Shown: piece by piece, positions 31,819 through 40,868 of the stretch
How the letters are laid out: each line of letters begins with the position of its first letter
Numbering within the stretch: the stretch's first letter is position 1
Source of the DNA: Proteobacteria bacterium UBA7415
GTDB taxonomy: Bacteria > Pseudomonadota > Gammaproteobacteria > Arenicellales > Arenicellaceae
Reading direction: 5' to 3'
Assembly: GCA_002470515.1 (NCBI GenBank)
Contig: DKML01000020.1
Span: forward strand, 62,001-126,000
Length of the DNA stretch: 64,000 nucleotides
Made by a program: the position numbers and the translations under genes
The notes under the pieces: generated by a model
The model's database searches: none
The model's input: only the letters and a program-made list of their open reading frames with translations
Told to the model about the DNA's origin: nothing

Positions 31819-33024
31819 CTAGGTGGAAAGCTCAGCTACTCGTGAGACGATATGTCGAGCAAGCTGACTTTTACTGGCACGCGGCAAATCTTGTTTCGAA
31901 CTGCTCGTGATTAAAGTAATTATGTTGTCGTCGCTGCCAAATCCAGTTTCTGAGCCACCAACGTGATTGGCCACGATAAGGTCTAACTTCTTGCGTTCAA
32001 GCTTAGCGCGCGCATACGTTTCTACATCATTTGTTTCTGCAGCGAAACCCACACAGAATGGTGGTTTTTTGAGCGCAGCCACATCAGCAAGGATGTCTGG
32101 ATTTTTAGTCATCAGGATAGTCATTTCATCATGATTCTTTTTGATTTTCTGATCGCTAGAATCAACAGGCCGGTAGTCTGCTACGGCGGCAACCCCTATA
32201 AAGATATCTTGCTCAGCAATATCAGCGAATACGGCCGCATGCATTTCAGCAGCTGAACGTACGTGTATCGTTTTCACGTTAACGGGTGCTGTAAGGCTAG
32301 TGGGACCACTGACTAATGTGACATGAGCACCAGCCTCTGCTGCCGCTTCAGCCAATGCATAACCCATTTTCCCAGAGCTGTGGTTAGTGATGCCGCGCAC
32401 AGGGTCTATAGCTTCCCACGTTGGGCCAGCCGTGAGCATTACATGTTTACCCTCAAGTTCTCGGGTTTGAAACAGTCCAGCCAATTGCTGAGCTAAATCT
32501 TGTGGTTGTAGCATTCGGCCAGGGCCAACGTCACCGCAGGCTTGTTCGCCAGAATCCGGGCCAAGAAAGGCAACGCCCCGCTCAATGAGCGAAGCAACGT
32601 TTTCGGCTGTAGTGCTGTTCTTCCACATTTGCTGGTTCATGGCAGGTGAAACGACTACTGATGCTGTGGTTGCTAAGCACACTGTTGTTAACAGGTCGTG
32701 TCCGCTACCTTGGTTGAGCTGTGCTATGAAGTTTGCCGTGGCTGGCGCGATCAATACAATGTCGGCCCACCGAGCTAAGTCTATATGCCCCATGCCTGAT
32801 TCACTTTCCGCCGTCATTTGGGCGTTGTGAGGTATATGGCCACTAACGGCTTGAAGGGCAAGCGGGGTAACAAACTGCTCGGCTCCGCGACTCATTACGA
32901 TACGTACCTGCGCCCCAAGTTCAGCTAGTTTACGGACTAAATCGGGAGTCTTATAAGCCGCGATGCCGCCTGTAATTCCGAGTAGAACGCGTTTGTTAAT
33001 AAGAGTAGGGTGGTTGTGTGGCAT
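31819..33024 (-). CDS. coaBC: Bifunctional phosphopantothenoylcysteine decarboxylase/synthetase CoaBC
   Basis: Performs two consecutive steps of coenzyme A synthesis. The N-terminal flavoprotein decarboxylase half has GGIAAYK at about 18-24 and the PAMNQQMW substrate loop near 117; the C-terminal CTP-dependent ligase half has GPTWEAIDPVRGITNHSSGKMG near 200 and AAVADYRP near 270. The frame opens at ATG 33072, but I prefer ATG 33024, which puts the start about ten residues ahead of the flavin-binding segment as in E. coli. Neither start has a strong ribosome site. The product is 401 residues from 33024. Confidence 0.95.
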   Translation of the reverse strand: MPHNHPTLINKRVLLGITGGIAAYKTPDLVRKLAELGAQVRIVMSRGAEQFVTPLALQAVSGHIPHNAQMTAESESGMGHIDLARWADIVLIAPATANFIAQLNQGSGHDLLTTVCLATTASVVVSPAMNQQMWKNSTTAENVASLIERGVAFLGPDSGEQACGDVGPGRMLQPQDLAQQLAGLFQTRELEGKHVMLTAGPTWEAIDPVRGITNHSSGKMGYALAEAAAEAGAHVTLVSGPTSLTAPVNVKTIHVRSAAEMHAAVFADIAEQDIFIGVAAVADYRPVDSSDQKIKKNHDEMTILMTKNPDILADVAALKKPPFCVGFAAETNDVETYARAKLERKKLDLIVANHVGGSETGFGSDDNIITLITSSSKQDLPRASKSQLARHIVSRVAELST

Positions 33025-33364
33025 ACGGGCTTTGATTTTGAGGTGTATATATGACGTTACGACTAACGCCATTTACGGTTGGCCTATTATAGGCGCATGC
33101 GGCGCTCTTGCGAAAGACCATCAAGTTGCATCAGGGGTTGAGTATACAGTTAACCAGCGTTTTCTACAGGCCGGCCCCAAGTATATGAATTGAGTTTATT
33201 TAGCCATTACAACGACCTTGTGTCGCTATACGATCGTTTTCGAGCGAGATAGCGGAAGATGTTTTTTCAAGGTTTACCAATGCAATGAAGGTGTTTAGTC
33301 TAGCGGCTGAATTGATAACCATTCTATTGAGGCGGTCTCGTTTCCTGAAAGACTGTCGATACGG
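33025..33364. other. Divergent gap between coaBC and radC
   Basis: About 340 bases between the divergent coaBC and radC genes. It should hold both promoters. I could not place either with confidence, and no repeat or small gene was found. Confidence 0.4.
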
Positions 33365-34222
33365 ATGAGAAAGTTGGCAAACAGGCGTTTGATTGGGGCG
33401 GTCGTGTCTAAAAAAAGAAAGTCAGTATTAAAGCTAGAAAACACGATTGATGCAGGCAAATCTGTTTTGGATAGCTCTGGCTTCAGAGAAGTCGCTAATT
33501 GTGGTTTGAGCAGCGCTACTGCTAATTTAGAAGACTTGGGGAAAAGCCGAATTTCGACATGGCCAAGATCAGAGCGACCACGCGAGAAACTGTGTAAGTA
33601 TGGTGAGGCAAGTTTGTCAGACGCAGAGTTGCTCGCACTGTTTGTGGGTAATGGTATAAGAGGAATGACCGCGATTGATATATCAAGGCACATGCTGACT
33701 TCTAATGATGGTTTGCGTGCAGTGCTTGCGCTAGGACGGGATGAGTTTTGTGCTCAAACAGGTGTCGGCGAAGCAACCTTCGCGTTATTGCAGGCGGCTC
33801 TTGAGTTGAGTCGCCGTCATCTACGGGAAAAGTTAGAACGAGCAGACGCTTTAAGCTCTCCGCAGACGTGCCGAGACTATCTGAGCCTTGAACTCCGAGA
33901 CAAACGCTACGAGTGTTTTCACGCACTTTTTCTCGACTCCAAACATAGAGTCATTCGGTCACGAGAGCTTTTCAGAGGTACTATAGACCACACTAGTGTG
34001 CCAATAAGAGAAGTGGTTGTTGAAGCGCTTAAACACAATGCTGCAGCTATGATTGTGGCGCATAACCATCCTTCGGGAAACCCTGAGCCAAGTGCGGCGG
34101 ATAAACAGTTAACAGCGCGGCTTTTAGAGGCATTGAGTATGGTGGGGGTGAAACTATTGGATCATTTCGTGGTGGGCGATGGCGAACTCGTTTCTTTCGC
34201 AGAACGTGACCTGCTCAGTTAA
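33365..34222 (+). CDS. radC: RadC family JAB-domain protein
   Basis: JAMM/MPN+ metalloprotein of the RadC family; despite the name, its role in DNA repair is not established. The core begins with ISTWPRSERPREKL near residue 63, has a helix-hairpin-helix part, and ends in the JAMM motif HNHPSGNPEPSAAD near 235-250. The full frame gives 285 residues, about 60 more than E. coli RadC (222). The start is uncertain: ATG 33365 has no clear ribosome site; GTG 33404 has GGGG 5 bases upstream; TTG 33536 would give the usual length. rpmB and rpmG follow as in E. coli. Confidence 0.88.
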   Translation: MRKLANRRLIGAVVSKKRKSVLKLENTIDAGKSVLDSSGFREVANCGLSSATANLEDLGKSRISTWPRSERPREKLCKYGEASLSDAELLALFVGNGIRGMTAIDISRHMLTSNDGLRAVLALGRDEFCAQTGVGEATFALLQAALELSRRHLREKLERADALSSPQTCRDYLSLELRDKRYECFHALFLDSKHRVIRSRELFRGTIDHTSVPIREVVVEALKHNAAAMIVAHNHPSGNPEPSAADKQLTARLLEALSMVGVKLLDHFVVGDGELVSFAERDLLS

Positions 34223-34560
34223 CAAACCCTATCCTAGCGGGCTAAACTGGTGGCTTTGAGCTAGCTTAGAGCGCAGACCAAGCGAAACCGTCAAAAAACA
34301 ACAATAATTAGTTTTCTTAGGCGGCGATATCTGGTATAAATCGCGCCTTGTTTCGGGTTGGCTACATTCATTCTCTGGTGTTGCCTTGGCTCAGGATAAA
34401 TTAGATATTAAGTCGGCATTTATGATGTAGTCTCAAAATCGAGTTCAAAGGAATTGTTTTGATGTCTTTTGAACGTTGATTTTAAGCCTGAATAGAAGCC
34501 CGCAGCGTCACGCGATCGCAAGACTTGGTAAAATCAAGAGAGATTAAAAGGTAAGTTAAA
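34223..34560. other. 338-base leader region upstream of rpmB
   Basis: No gene is supported. A plausible extended -10 element (TGGTATAAA) is at 34332-34340; the matching -35 region near 34312 (TTTTCT) is poor. The resulting long leader of about 215 bases before the L28 start could carry autoregulatory structure, but I did not identify a known fold. Confidence 0.35.
34332..34341 (+). promoter_or_regulatory. Possible rpmB-rpmG promoter -10 element
   Basis: TGGTATAAAT fits an extended -10 (TGn followed by TATAAA). No good -35 is visible. The call rests on position ahead of the ribosomal protein genes and on sequence match only. Confidence 0.3.
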
Positions 34561-34797
34561 ATGGCTAGAGTATGTCAGGTCACCGGTAAAGGGACGACTT
34601 TTGGTAATAATGTATCGCACGCAAACAATCGTACGCGTCGCACGTTTATGCCTAATTTGCACGACAGAAAATTTTGGGTTGAGAGCGAAAACCGTTGGGT
34701 TAAATTACGCGTCTCCTCAAGAGGTATTCGTATTATCGATAAAAAGGGCATTGATGCTGTTTTGACCGATATTCGTGGTTCGGGCGTAAAAGTATAG
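34561..34797 (+). CDS. rpmB: 50S ribosomal protein L28
   Basis: Small basic protein of the large ribosomal subunit. The 78-residue product begins [22 protein letters not shown] after Met, the conserved L28 N terminus, and is the E. coli length. AAGG lies about 10 bases before the ATG. rpmG follows 119 bases downstream. Confidence 0.98.
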   Translation: MARVCQVTGKGTTFGNNVSHANNRTRRTFMPNLHDRKFWVESENRWVKLRVSSRGIRIIDKKGIDAVLTDIRGSGVKV

Positions 34798-34916
34798 TTA
34801 AGCAGTTGGTTTACTGGCTTAGTGATGAGCAAGTAATCGCTAACTGGCAGCTAATTAAATATTTGTAGATCTATTGCTCATTGATTGGGCGCTAGATTCA
34901 ATTAATAAGGTGATTT

Positions 34917-35072
34917 ATGAGAGATAAAATCAAATTGGTTTCTAGTGCTGGCACTGGCCATTTCTACACCACGACTAAGAACAAGCGAACGATGACCGAG
35001 AAAATGGTTATTAAGAAGTTTGATCCAGTTGTACGCAAGCACGTCGAATATAAAGAATCAAAAATTAAGTAA
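34917..35072 (+). CDS. rpmG: 50S ribosomal protein L33
   Basis: Small basic protein of the large subunit, 51 residues (E. coli 55). It reads [20 protein letters not shown], then [21 protein letters not shown], ending ESKIK. It is the cysteine-free, zinc-independent form, as expected for the main housekeeping copy. TAAGG at about 34906-34910 serves as ribosome site. It is shorter than the usual cut-off for open frames, so it can be missed. It ends ahead of a strong terminator at 35224. Confidence 0.97.
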   Translation: MRDKIKLVSSAGTGHFYTTTKNKRTMTEKMVIKKFDPVVRKHVEYKESKIK

Positions 35073-35223
35073 GTAACAGAGTAGGTACTTTCTTAGTAGA
35101 GAATCTAAGTTAGAAAGCTACTGGTGTCGTTACTTGTTAAGTGTGGTTTGTAAGTTAGTCGCTATAAGGCGGTCTCCCGTGCATCTAAGGTTTACGCATA
35201 AGGCTTAACTTCATAACTGTACC

Positions 35224-35256
35224 CATAAAAAAACCGGCAATGCCGGTTTTTTTATG
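35224..35256. terminator. Bidirectional terminator between rpmG and bamE
   Basis: A perfect 15-bp inverted repeat: CATAAAAAAACCGGC (35224-35238) and GCCGGTTTTTTTATG (35242-35256) with a three-base loop. The GC core with A and T runs on the flanks works for both convergent transcripts. Confidence 0.93.
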
Positions 35257-35269
35257 CTTACTTGAATGG

Positions 35270-35704
35270 TTAGTCGTCTTTGTTAAAGAGCCCAAGCCGG
35301 GTCAGCCAGCCTTTTTCTTTATGGGTTGGCTTAGTAATCACCGTGCCACCGTGCTGTTGGTCTTCAGTGCTGGGCGCAAGTGATTCAACCTGATCAAGGT
35401 TTACGTCGCCACGCAAAGCCACAAGTTTGTTGTCATCAAATATGGCTGTGACTAAACGAGTAGTCGTCTGTCTTTTGTTGTTGTCTCGTTTGGAATAATA
35501 GTAGTCCCAGCGCTGCTCATTAAAAGGGTCAATCACCATCGGTGTGCCCAAAATAAACAACACTTCTTGTTTACCCATTCCATAGCGTAGTTCCTTAAGA
35601 TTGCTATTGTTTAGAATGTTGCCTTGCTGAATGTCCGGTTGGTATGGGCGAATACAAGCACTGAGTGAAAGAGCTAAGATCGATAGTAAAAAGAGTCGTT
35701 TCAT
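35270..35704 (-). CDS. bamE: Outer membrane assembly lipoprotein BamE (SmpA/OmlA)
   Basis: Lipoprotein accessory of the BAM complex. The signal sequence ends in a lipobox LSAC (lipidated cysteine at residue 17). The SmpA/OmlA domain follows, with LRYGMGKQEVLFILGTP and QRWDYYYSKR at about residues 40-75. At 144 residues it is longer than E. coli BamE (113), the extra part being a polar C-terminal tail. It is convergent with rpmG and next to a GNAT gene instead of fur. Confidence 0.93.
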   Translation of the reverse strand: MKRLFLLSILALSLSACIRPYQPDIQQGNILNNSNLKELRYGMGKQEVLFILGTPMVIDPFNEQRWDYYYSKRDNNKRQTTTRLVTAIFDDNKLVALRGDVNLDQVESLAPSTEDQQHGGTVITKPTHKEKGWLTRLGLFNKDD

Positions 35705-35806
35705 TGGATAAATAATCTATACGTTAAGAAAATGCGGTGTCGCTTGCGTTGAATTAGCTGTGTTGAAGTGAACCATTTAAATCGATTGTATTTATTTATG
35801 GGTAGT

Positions 35807-36304
35807 TCATGGCAGTTCCAAAAGAACGGCAATTTCGTCACAGTTTTCGAATTTGTAGCAGTTTACACAAATACCCCAGACTTTTTCAGGGAATATCTCT
35901 TTGTTAACCGTTTTAAAACCTACTCCATGAAAAAACGCGGGTACGTAGGTAAGGGCCATTAATCGTTTTACATTTAGCGTTTTGGCTCGATCAACCATGT
36001 CACGAAGTAGTGCATCTCCAAGCCCTTGGCCTTTGTGACTTTCTTTCACCATTAAGCTGCGTGCCTCAGCCAGCTCATCCGTAAAATGTTCTAACGAGCC
36101 ACAGGCAATTACTTCGTCATTGCGTTTAATAATTCTAAAACGGCTGATGTTGGCTTCAAGATCAGATTTACTACGCGGCAGTAGTTGGCCCATCTGTGCG
36201 TAATGGTTCAATAAAACTTGAATAGATGCGATGTCTTGCAGCGAAGCCGTAGTGATTACTGGCTGTTGCTGGCTAAAATCTACATGCTGTACGGTAGTTT
36301 GCAT
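35807..36304 (-). CDS. GNAT acetyltransferase resembling short N-acetylglutamate synthases
   Basis: Acetyl-CoA-dependent N-acetyltransferase. The 165-residue protein has a GNAT fold with the acetyl-CoA loop KGQGLG near residue 92 and YVPAFFHGVGF near 120. The C-terminal VWGICVNCYKFENCDEIAV resembles the cysteine-rich ending of the short NAGS enzymes and of the NAGS domain fused to ArgH in some marine bacteria. On this basis N-acetylglutamate synthesis, the first step of arginine biosynthesis, is a reasonable proposal, not a proven one. It stands alone on the minus strand between recN and bamE. Confidence 0.75.
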   Translation of the reverse strand: MQTTVQHVDFSQQQPVITTASLQDIASIQVLLNHYAQMGQLLPRSKSDLEANISRFRIIKRNDEVIACGSLEHFTDELAEARSLMVKESHKGQGLGDALLRDMVDRAKTLNVKRLMALTYVPAFFHGVGFKTVNKEIFPEKVWGICVNCYKFENCDEIAVLLELP

Positions 36305-36347
36305 TATAGGTATCTACTCTAAAATAAACGGTTTGTGCTAAAGACAG

Positions 36348-38057
36348 TTATGCCGTCGAACCGGCTGTTTGTGTTGCGCGCAGAAGCATTTCGCGAGCAT
36401 GGGCTACGGTGCTCTCAGTAATCTCAACTCCGCCTAACATTCGCGATAGCTCTTCGATACGTTCTGACTGATCCAGCTTGATCAATTGGGTAGAGGTCTG
36501 ATCGGCATCGGCCGACTTCTTTACCAAAATATGTTGTTCACCGAGCGCGGCTACTTGCGGTAAATGAGTAATGCAAATCACTTGAGCATTACGGCCAAGT
36601 TCGCGTAAGCGTTCGCCTACAATTTCGGCAATACGACCACCAACGCCAACATCAACTTCGTCAAAAATAAGGGTGGGTGTGCTTGAGCTTTGGCTTGCGA
36701 TGACTTGAATGGCTAGGCTGATGCGAGACAATTCACCGCCTGAGGCCGTTTTGCTCAAAGGCTTAAGCGGCATTCCAGCATTGGTCGATACCATAAAATC
36801 GATATCGTCTTGGCCGTAGGGCGTTACTTTTAGATTTTCTTTGTCATGGCTTGTAACGCTTACATGTAAACGACCGCCTTCCATACCAAGCTCTTGCATT
36901 TGCTCTGTAATGGCTTTCTCAAGACGAGCCGCGGCTTCTTTCCTTGCTGCAGAAATCTTATTCGCTACGTTTGAGTAATCAGCTTTAAGTTTTTTTAGGG
37001 CGCTTGCCAGTTCATCCGGTTGTGCGTCAGCCGCTTGTAAGAGGTCGAACTCAGCCTGAAGAGCATGTTGCTTACCCAACAAATCGTTTTCATTGCAGCG
37101 ATGTTTGCGGGCAAGATTGATCAATGTGTCGCGGCGGGCTTCAACTTCAAATAGGCGTTCAGGATCACCATCAATGTGTCCCAGAGCACGATCAAGTTCG
37201 GTTTGAGCTTCATCAACCTGTGCCAAGGCCGAGCTAATAAGCTCGCATGCCGAGTCAAGGTTAGGGTCTAAGGACTTAAGTCGCTCTAGTTGAACCTGTT
37301 GCGAGCCTAATAAAGCCGATACATTACCTTCTTCTTTATCAAACAGAGCTTCAAGTGCTGTCTCAATGCTGCCGCGTAACTCATCGGCGTTACTCAAAAC
37401 TGCGTATTCTTGTTCGAGTTCTGCAAATTCGTTTTCAACCAATTGCACATCAAGCAGTTCATCGAGCTGAAAAGACAATAAGTCTAATCGTTCACGATTA
37501 TCGTCTAAATTCTGAGTAAGGGAATCGAGCTTACGCTCCGTTTCTTGGATCGACTTAGCAACAACAGCAACATCTGCTAGTTCCTGCACAATGTTGGCGC
37601 GCTCATCTACAATGCTGCGCAACGTAGGCTTGCGGAGTAAAGACTGATGCTCGTGTTGGCCATGAATGTCGACAAGTAGTAAACCGAGCTCTTTTAAAGT
37701 GGCTAAGGTAGTCACTTGATCATTAATATAGCAGCGGGTAGGGCGTTCAGTGCGCAGTACACGTCGGATTAACAGTTCGTCGTAAGATTCGCGTCCATCT
37801 AAGTCGCGTTCTTTTAGCCATGCTTGTACTAAAGGAAGGTTTTTAACCGAAAAGCTCGCGCTTATATCACTTTGATCTTCGCCAAAACGAATTAAACTCG
37901 CTTCTGCGCGCGCGCCCAAGACCAAATCGAGTGCGTCCAGTACAATACTTTTACCAGCGCCGGTTTCACCGCTCACCACTGTAAAGCCACGACTGAAATC
38001 AACGTCTGTGGATTTTACGACTGCAAAATTATTGATGGTTATATCAAGTAAGGCCAT
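36348..38057 (-). CDS. recN: DNA repair protein RecN
   Basis: SMC-like ATPase involved in recombinational repair of double-strand breaks. The 569-residue product (E. coli 553) has the Walker A GETGAGKSI near residue 30, a long coiled coil over about 150-380, the ABC signature TASGGELSR near 450, and Walker B LIFDEVDVGVGG near 475. nadK lies 9 bases upstream on the same strand, the usual nadK-recN pair. Confidence 0.97.
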   Translation of the reverse strand: MALLDITINNFAVVKSTDVDFSRGFTVVSGETGAGKSIVLDALDLVLGARAEASLIRFGEDQSDISASFSVKNLPLVQAWLKERDLDGRESYDELLIRRVLRTERPTRCYINDQVTTLATLKELGLLLVDIHGQHEHQSLLRKPTLRSIVDERANIVQELADVAVVAKSIQETERKLDSLTQNLDDNRERLDLLSFQLDELLDVQLVENEFAELEQEYAVLSNADELRGSIETALEALFDKEEGNVSALLGSQQVQLERLKSLDPNLDSACELISSALAQVDEAQTELDRALGHIDGDPERLFEVEARRDTLINLARKHRCNENDLLGKQHALQAEFDLLQAADAQPDELASALKKLKADYSNVANKISAARKEAAARLEKAITEQMQELGMEGGRLHVSVTSHDKENLKVTPYGQDDIDFMVSTNAGMPLKPLSKTASGGELSRISLAIQVIASQSSSTPTLIFDEVDVGVGGRIAEIVGERLRELGRNAQVICITHLPQVAALGEQHILVKKSADADQTSTQLIKLDQSERIEELSRMLGGVEITESTVAHAREMLLRATQTAGSTA

Positions 38058-38066
38058 TAGTGGTAA

Positions 38067-38927
38067 TTAACCCCAACCGAGTTTAACTCTGAGCATTGCA
38101 AAATAATTATAAGAATCTGTATGAATGAGTTTTACCGAGTGCTTAGATTTCTGCACATAAACACTCTCGTCTCCGCGCAAGTTATAGCCAATTAAGCCAT
38201 CCGCTGATACGTGCGCTAAGTTAGCAGTTTTGTTGCGTATTTCAACCTTTATTGTTGATTCGGCTGGAAGTGTAATCGGACGATTTGACAATGTATGAGG
38301 CGACACGGGTACCATAGAGATAACGTCAGTGCCAGGATGGACAATTGCGCCGCCAGCGGACAGCGCATAGGCGGTCGAGCCGGTAGGTGTTGCAAAGATT
38401 ACACCATCCGATCTTGCTGCTGTAACAAACTGGCCGTCTACCGACGCTTGCCAGTTGATAAGGCGTTCTAGACCATGCTTGCCAATCACTATGTCGTTTA
38501 GTGCAATTTGTTTGTAAAGAACTTGGTCATCGCGTTCTACTCTTACAAAGAGCGTCATGCGCTCTTCTACGGTAAATTCGCCAGCTAGGATTTTGTCTAC
38601 TTCGGGGAGCATCTCGTCCCGCGTTATGTCAGTAAGAAACCCCAGTGTTCCAAGATTAACCCCAGCGACGGGCACACCAGCCTCGGCCATTTGTCGTGCA
38701 ACGTGGAGTAAGGTGCCGTCACCGCCTATCACTATTGCTAGGTCGATATCGACCGGCACGTTTTCTTCGAGTCTTTCTTGAGGAAGGTCGCGAGTAATCT
38801 CTGCGGCCGTAGTGTGGCCAATCTTTACCGTATAGCCACGCGCTTCTAAGTGCTCGGTGAGTTGTTTTAACGGCTTTTCGACACTGCTGTCGCGGTATTT
38901 GCCGAACACGCCAATAGTTTTAAACAT
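38067..38927 (-). CDS. nadK: NAD kinase
   Basis: Phosphorylates NAD+ to NADP+, the only source of NADP. The 286-residue product has the GGDGTLL motif near residue 69 and NLGTLGFLTD near 90, and the ATPTGSTAYALSAGG nucleotide-binding loop near 179. Length matches E. coli (292). It begins the nadK-recN operon, divergent from hrcA. Confidence 0.97.
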   Translation of the reverse strand: MFKTIGVFGKYRDSSVEKPLKQLTEHLEARGYTVKIGHTTAAEITRDLPQERLEENVPVDIDLAIVIGGDGTLLHVARQMAEAGVPVAGVNLGTLGFLTDITRDEMLPEVDKILAGEFTVEERMTLFVRVERDDQVLYKQIALNDIVIGKHGLERLINWQASVDGQFVTAARSDGVIFATPTGSTAYALSAGGAIVHPGTDVISMVPVSPHTLSNRPITLPAESTIKVEIRNKTANLAHVSADGLIGYNLRGDESVYVQKSKHSVKLIHTDSYNYFAMLRVKLGWG

Positions 38928-39306
38928 GAATTTTATGATTTATGGTCATCCTTTGAATTGTCGCCAATTGCGTACTGCTTTGTCCAGCTAGATTATGCCT
39001 GAGTGTTCAATAAAAAAAGCGGGTTAAAGCGTAGACTAGTAAAAGCTCAATTAGTTTAGAAGCTCAATTTGTTTTTGCCGTAACACCCGTTTAGCTTAGA
39101 ATGTTTTGAGCCTACAGTAGTCCGTTTGTAATAGCGACCATGGCTAAGTATGAGAACAAGCAATGGCACAGCGCCGTAAGTGTGTTGCCTTGTTTAAACC
39201 TTCTAGGCAAATGCACGCAACAAGTTGTGCTTGACGCAGTCTTATTAGATATATTTAGTGTATCTTCAAGTTCGTAAATATAAGTTTTTGGTTTATTGAG
39301 TTAAAA
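38928..39306. other. 379-base divergent gap between nadK and hrcA
   Basis: No gene is supported. A degenerate 17-base tandem pair lies at 39044-39077. I looked for the CIRCE operator (TTAGCACTC-N9-GAGTGCTAA) that HrcA binds and did not find one here, so autoregulation through this gap is not shown. Confidence 0.45.
39044..39077. repeat. Imperfect 17-bp tandem repeat
   Basis: AGCTCAATTAGTTTAGA at 39044-39060 is followed directly by AGCTCAATTTGTTTTTG at 39061-39077; thirteen of seventeen positions agree, with 13 of the first 14 identical. It lies in the nadK-hrcA divergent region. Confidence 0.65.
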
Positions 39307-40353
39307 ATGAGTTTAGATAGCAGAGCTGAAAATGTATTAAAACACTTGGTTGAGACCTACGTCCAGGATGGGCAACCCGTGGGTTCACGTAAGTTATCCA
39401 AATTGCCTGACTTAGGTGTCAGCAGTGCCACCGTTCGCAACGTCATGTCTGATTTAGAAGAACTAGGCCTTATTAGTGCGCCGCACACGTCAGCTGGGCG
39501 GATCCCAACTTCCTTGGGGTATCGTTTGTTTGTTGACAGCATGCTTAAAACAACGCCGCTATCAAAGAAGTCTGTTACTGAAATGGCGAACAAGTTTACC
39601 AATGAGGCAGACCCTGAAACTTTACTAGCGCATGCCTCTGAAGTTCTTTCTGAATTAACTCGTTTTGCTGGAATGGTGGTTTTGCCTAATCAATCTGTTA
39701 CACGATTTAGGCAGCTTGAATTTATGCGTCTCTCCGAAGGTCGAATCTTAGCGATACTAGTAACTGAAGACGGGCGAGTACAGAACAGAGTTTTGAATCT
39801 GGATGCGAAATTCACTGATTCCGAATTAGTTGAAGCCACTAATTTCTTCAATCAGCGTTATAGAGGCAACACACTCGACGATGTACGTCGTATGGTCGTT
39901 AAAGACATGCAGCAAGATAATGATGAGATGCATAGGGTAAACCAAGCGGCAATTCAAGCCGCGGCGAGGGTTATTCGAGAGGAAGACGACGATAGACCCG
40001 CAGGGATGATGTTTAGTGGTGAGCAAAAACTTTTAGACGTGCCTGATTTGTGTCAGATCGAAACATTACAAAAACTATTTGATGCCTTTAAAACCAAACG
40101 TGATCTGTTGAGCTTGCTGGATCGCAGTATGAAAGCCGAGGGCATATCGGTATTTATCGGCGAGGAGTCTGGTTATAGCGCATTAGGCGAGTGCAGTGTG
40201 ATTGCTAGTCCATATGAAGTTGATGGAAAGGTAATTGGTACATTGGGCGTAATTGGCCCCACGAGAATGGCCTACGACGAAGTTATTTCGGTGGTAGACC
40301 TCACCGCCAAGTTATTAGGTAACGCGTTGGCTATGGGGCAGGGAAGGCGTTAA
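39307..40353 (+). CDS. hrcA: Heat-inducible transcription repressor HrcA
   Basis: DNA-binding repressor of chaperone genes that senses GroEL availability and binds the CIRCE element. The 348-residue product begins with a winged-helix domain (VQDGQPVGSRKLSK near 19, SSATVRNVMSDLEELGLI near 38, HTSAGRIPTSLGYR near 58) and has the long effector domain ending IGVIGPTRMAYDEV. These are the diagnostic HrcA segments. In the lineages that have it, hrcA usually precedes grpE-dnaK-dnaJ; here it stands apart from them and precedes a MAPEG gene. Confidence 0.95.
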   Translation: MSLDSRAENVLKHLVETYVQDGQPVGSRKLSKLPDLGVSSATVRNVMSDLEELGLISAPHTSAGRIPTSLGYRLFVDSMLKTTPLSKKSVTEMANKFTNEADPETLLAHASEVLSELTRFAGMVVLPNQSVTRFRQLEFMRLSEGRILAILVTEDGRVQNRVLNLDAKFTDSELVEATNFFNQRYRGNTLDDVRRMVVKDMQQDNDEMHRVNQAAIQAAARVIREEDDDRPAGMMFSGEQKLLDVPDLCQIETLQKLFDAFKTKRDLLSLLDRSMKAEGISVFIGEESGYSALGECSVIASPYEVDGKVIGTLGVIGPTRMAYDEVISVVDLTAKLLGNALAMGQGRR

Positions 40354-40411
40354 CTGCACTCGTATCCTTGCAATTATTTGAATAATCGATGGTCAAATTG
40401 ATCGAAGTTCA

Positions 40412-40849
40412 ATGGAGACAAGCACAATCAAGAACACACTTATTTACTGGCCAGTACTGGTTCAACTCCTTATCCCATTTTGGGTGCTTATTCTTAATGG
40501 CAAACGCAAATCTGTTGATCGACGCAGTGGCGCGCACGACCCAAAAGAGTCGGCGATCAATAATACCGCATGGTCATTACCTGTTGTACTTACATCAAAC
40601 AGTCTTGCCAATCAGTTTCAGCTGCCAATCGTTTTCTATGTGCTCTGTTTAATACTCGCTTCTATAAGCTCAGTATCAGTATTTGCTTTAGCCGTAGCGT
40701 GGTTGTTTGTAGCAACTCGCTGGTTTCATGCCTACGTGCACGTTACAAGCAACCATATTCCCTCGCGCTTCGGAAGTTTTGTGGTTAGTACACTGGTATT
40801 ACTCGTCCTGCTTGTTACCACGGGCGTGGCGCTGTACCAAATCTCGTAG
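40412..40849 (+). CDS. MAPEG family membrane protein
   Basis: Four-helix membrane protein of the MAPEG superfamily, which in eukaryotes includes glutathione S-transferases and leukotriene synthases; bacterial roles are mostly unknown. The 145-residue product has hydrophobic segments near 10-28, 68-92, 92-105 and 122-142, and the family motif SNQFQLPIVFYVLC at about 62-76 with TRWFHAYVHVTSN following. The actual residues read LANQFQLP, the hallmark of MAPEG helix 2. Two overlapping frames in this stretch lack any such signal and are rejected. Confidence 0.82.
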   Translation: METSTIKNTLIYWPVLVQLLIPFWVLILNGKRKSVDRRSGAHDPKESAINNTAWSLPVVLTSNSLANQFQLPIVFYVLCLILASISSVSVFALAVAWLFVATRWFHAYVHVTSNHIPSRFGSFVVSTLVLLVLLVTTGVALYQIS

Positions 40850-40868
40850 CTCAACGATTTAGCAGGAT

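Noticed and set aside
38928..39306. CIRCE operator for HrcA
   Set aside because: No copy of the TTAGCACTC/GAGTGCTAA dyad could be found in this gap.
40389..40652. 87-residue frame overlapping the MAPEG gene start
   Set aside because: Runs in another frame through the MAPEG gene, which has the family motif and right length; no homology-like motif in the alternative.
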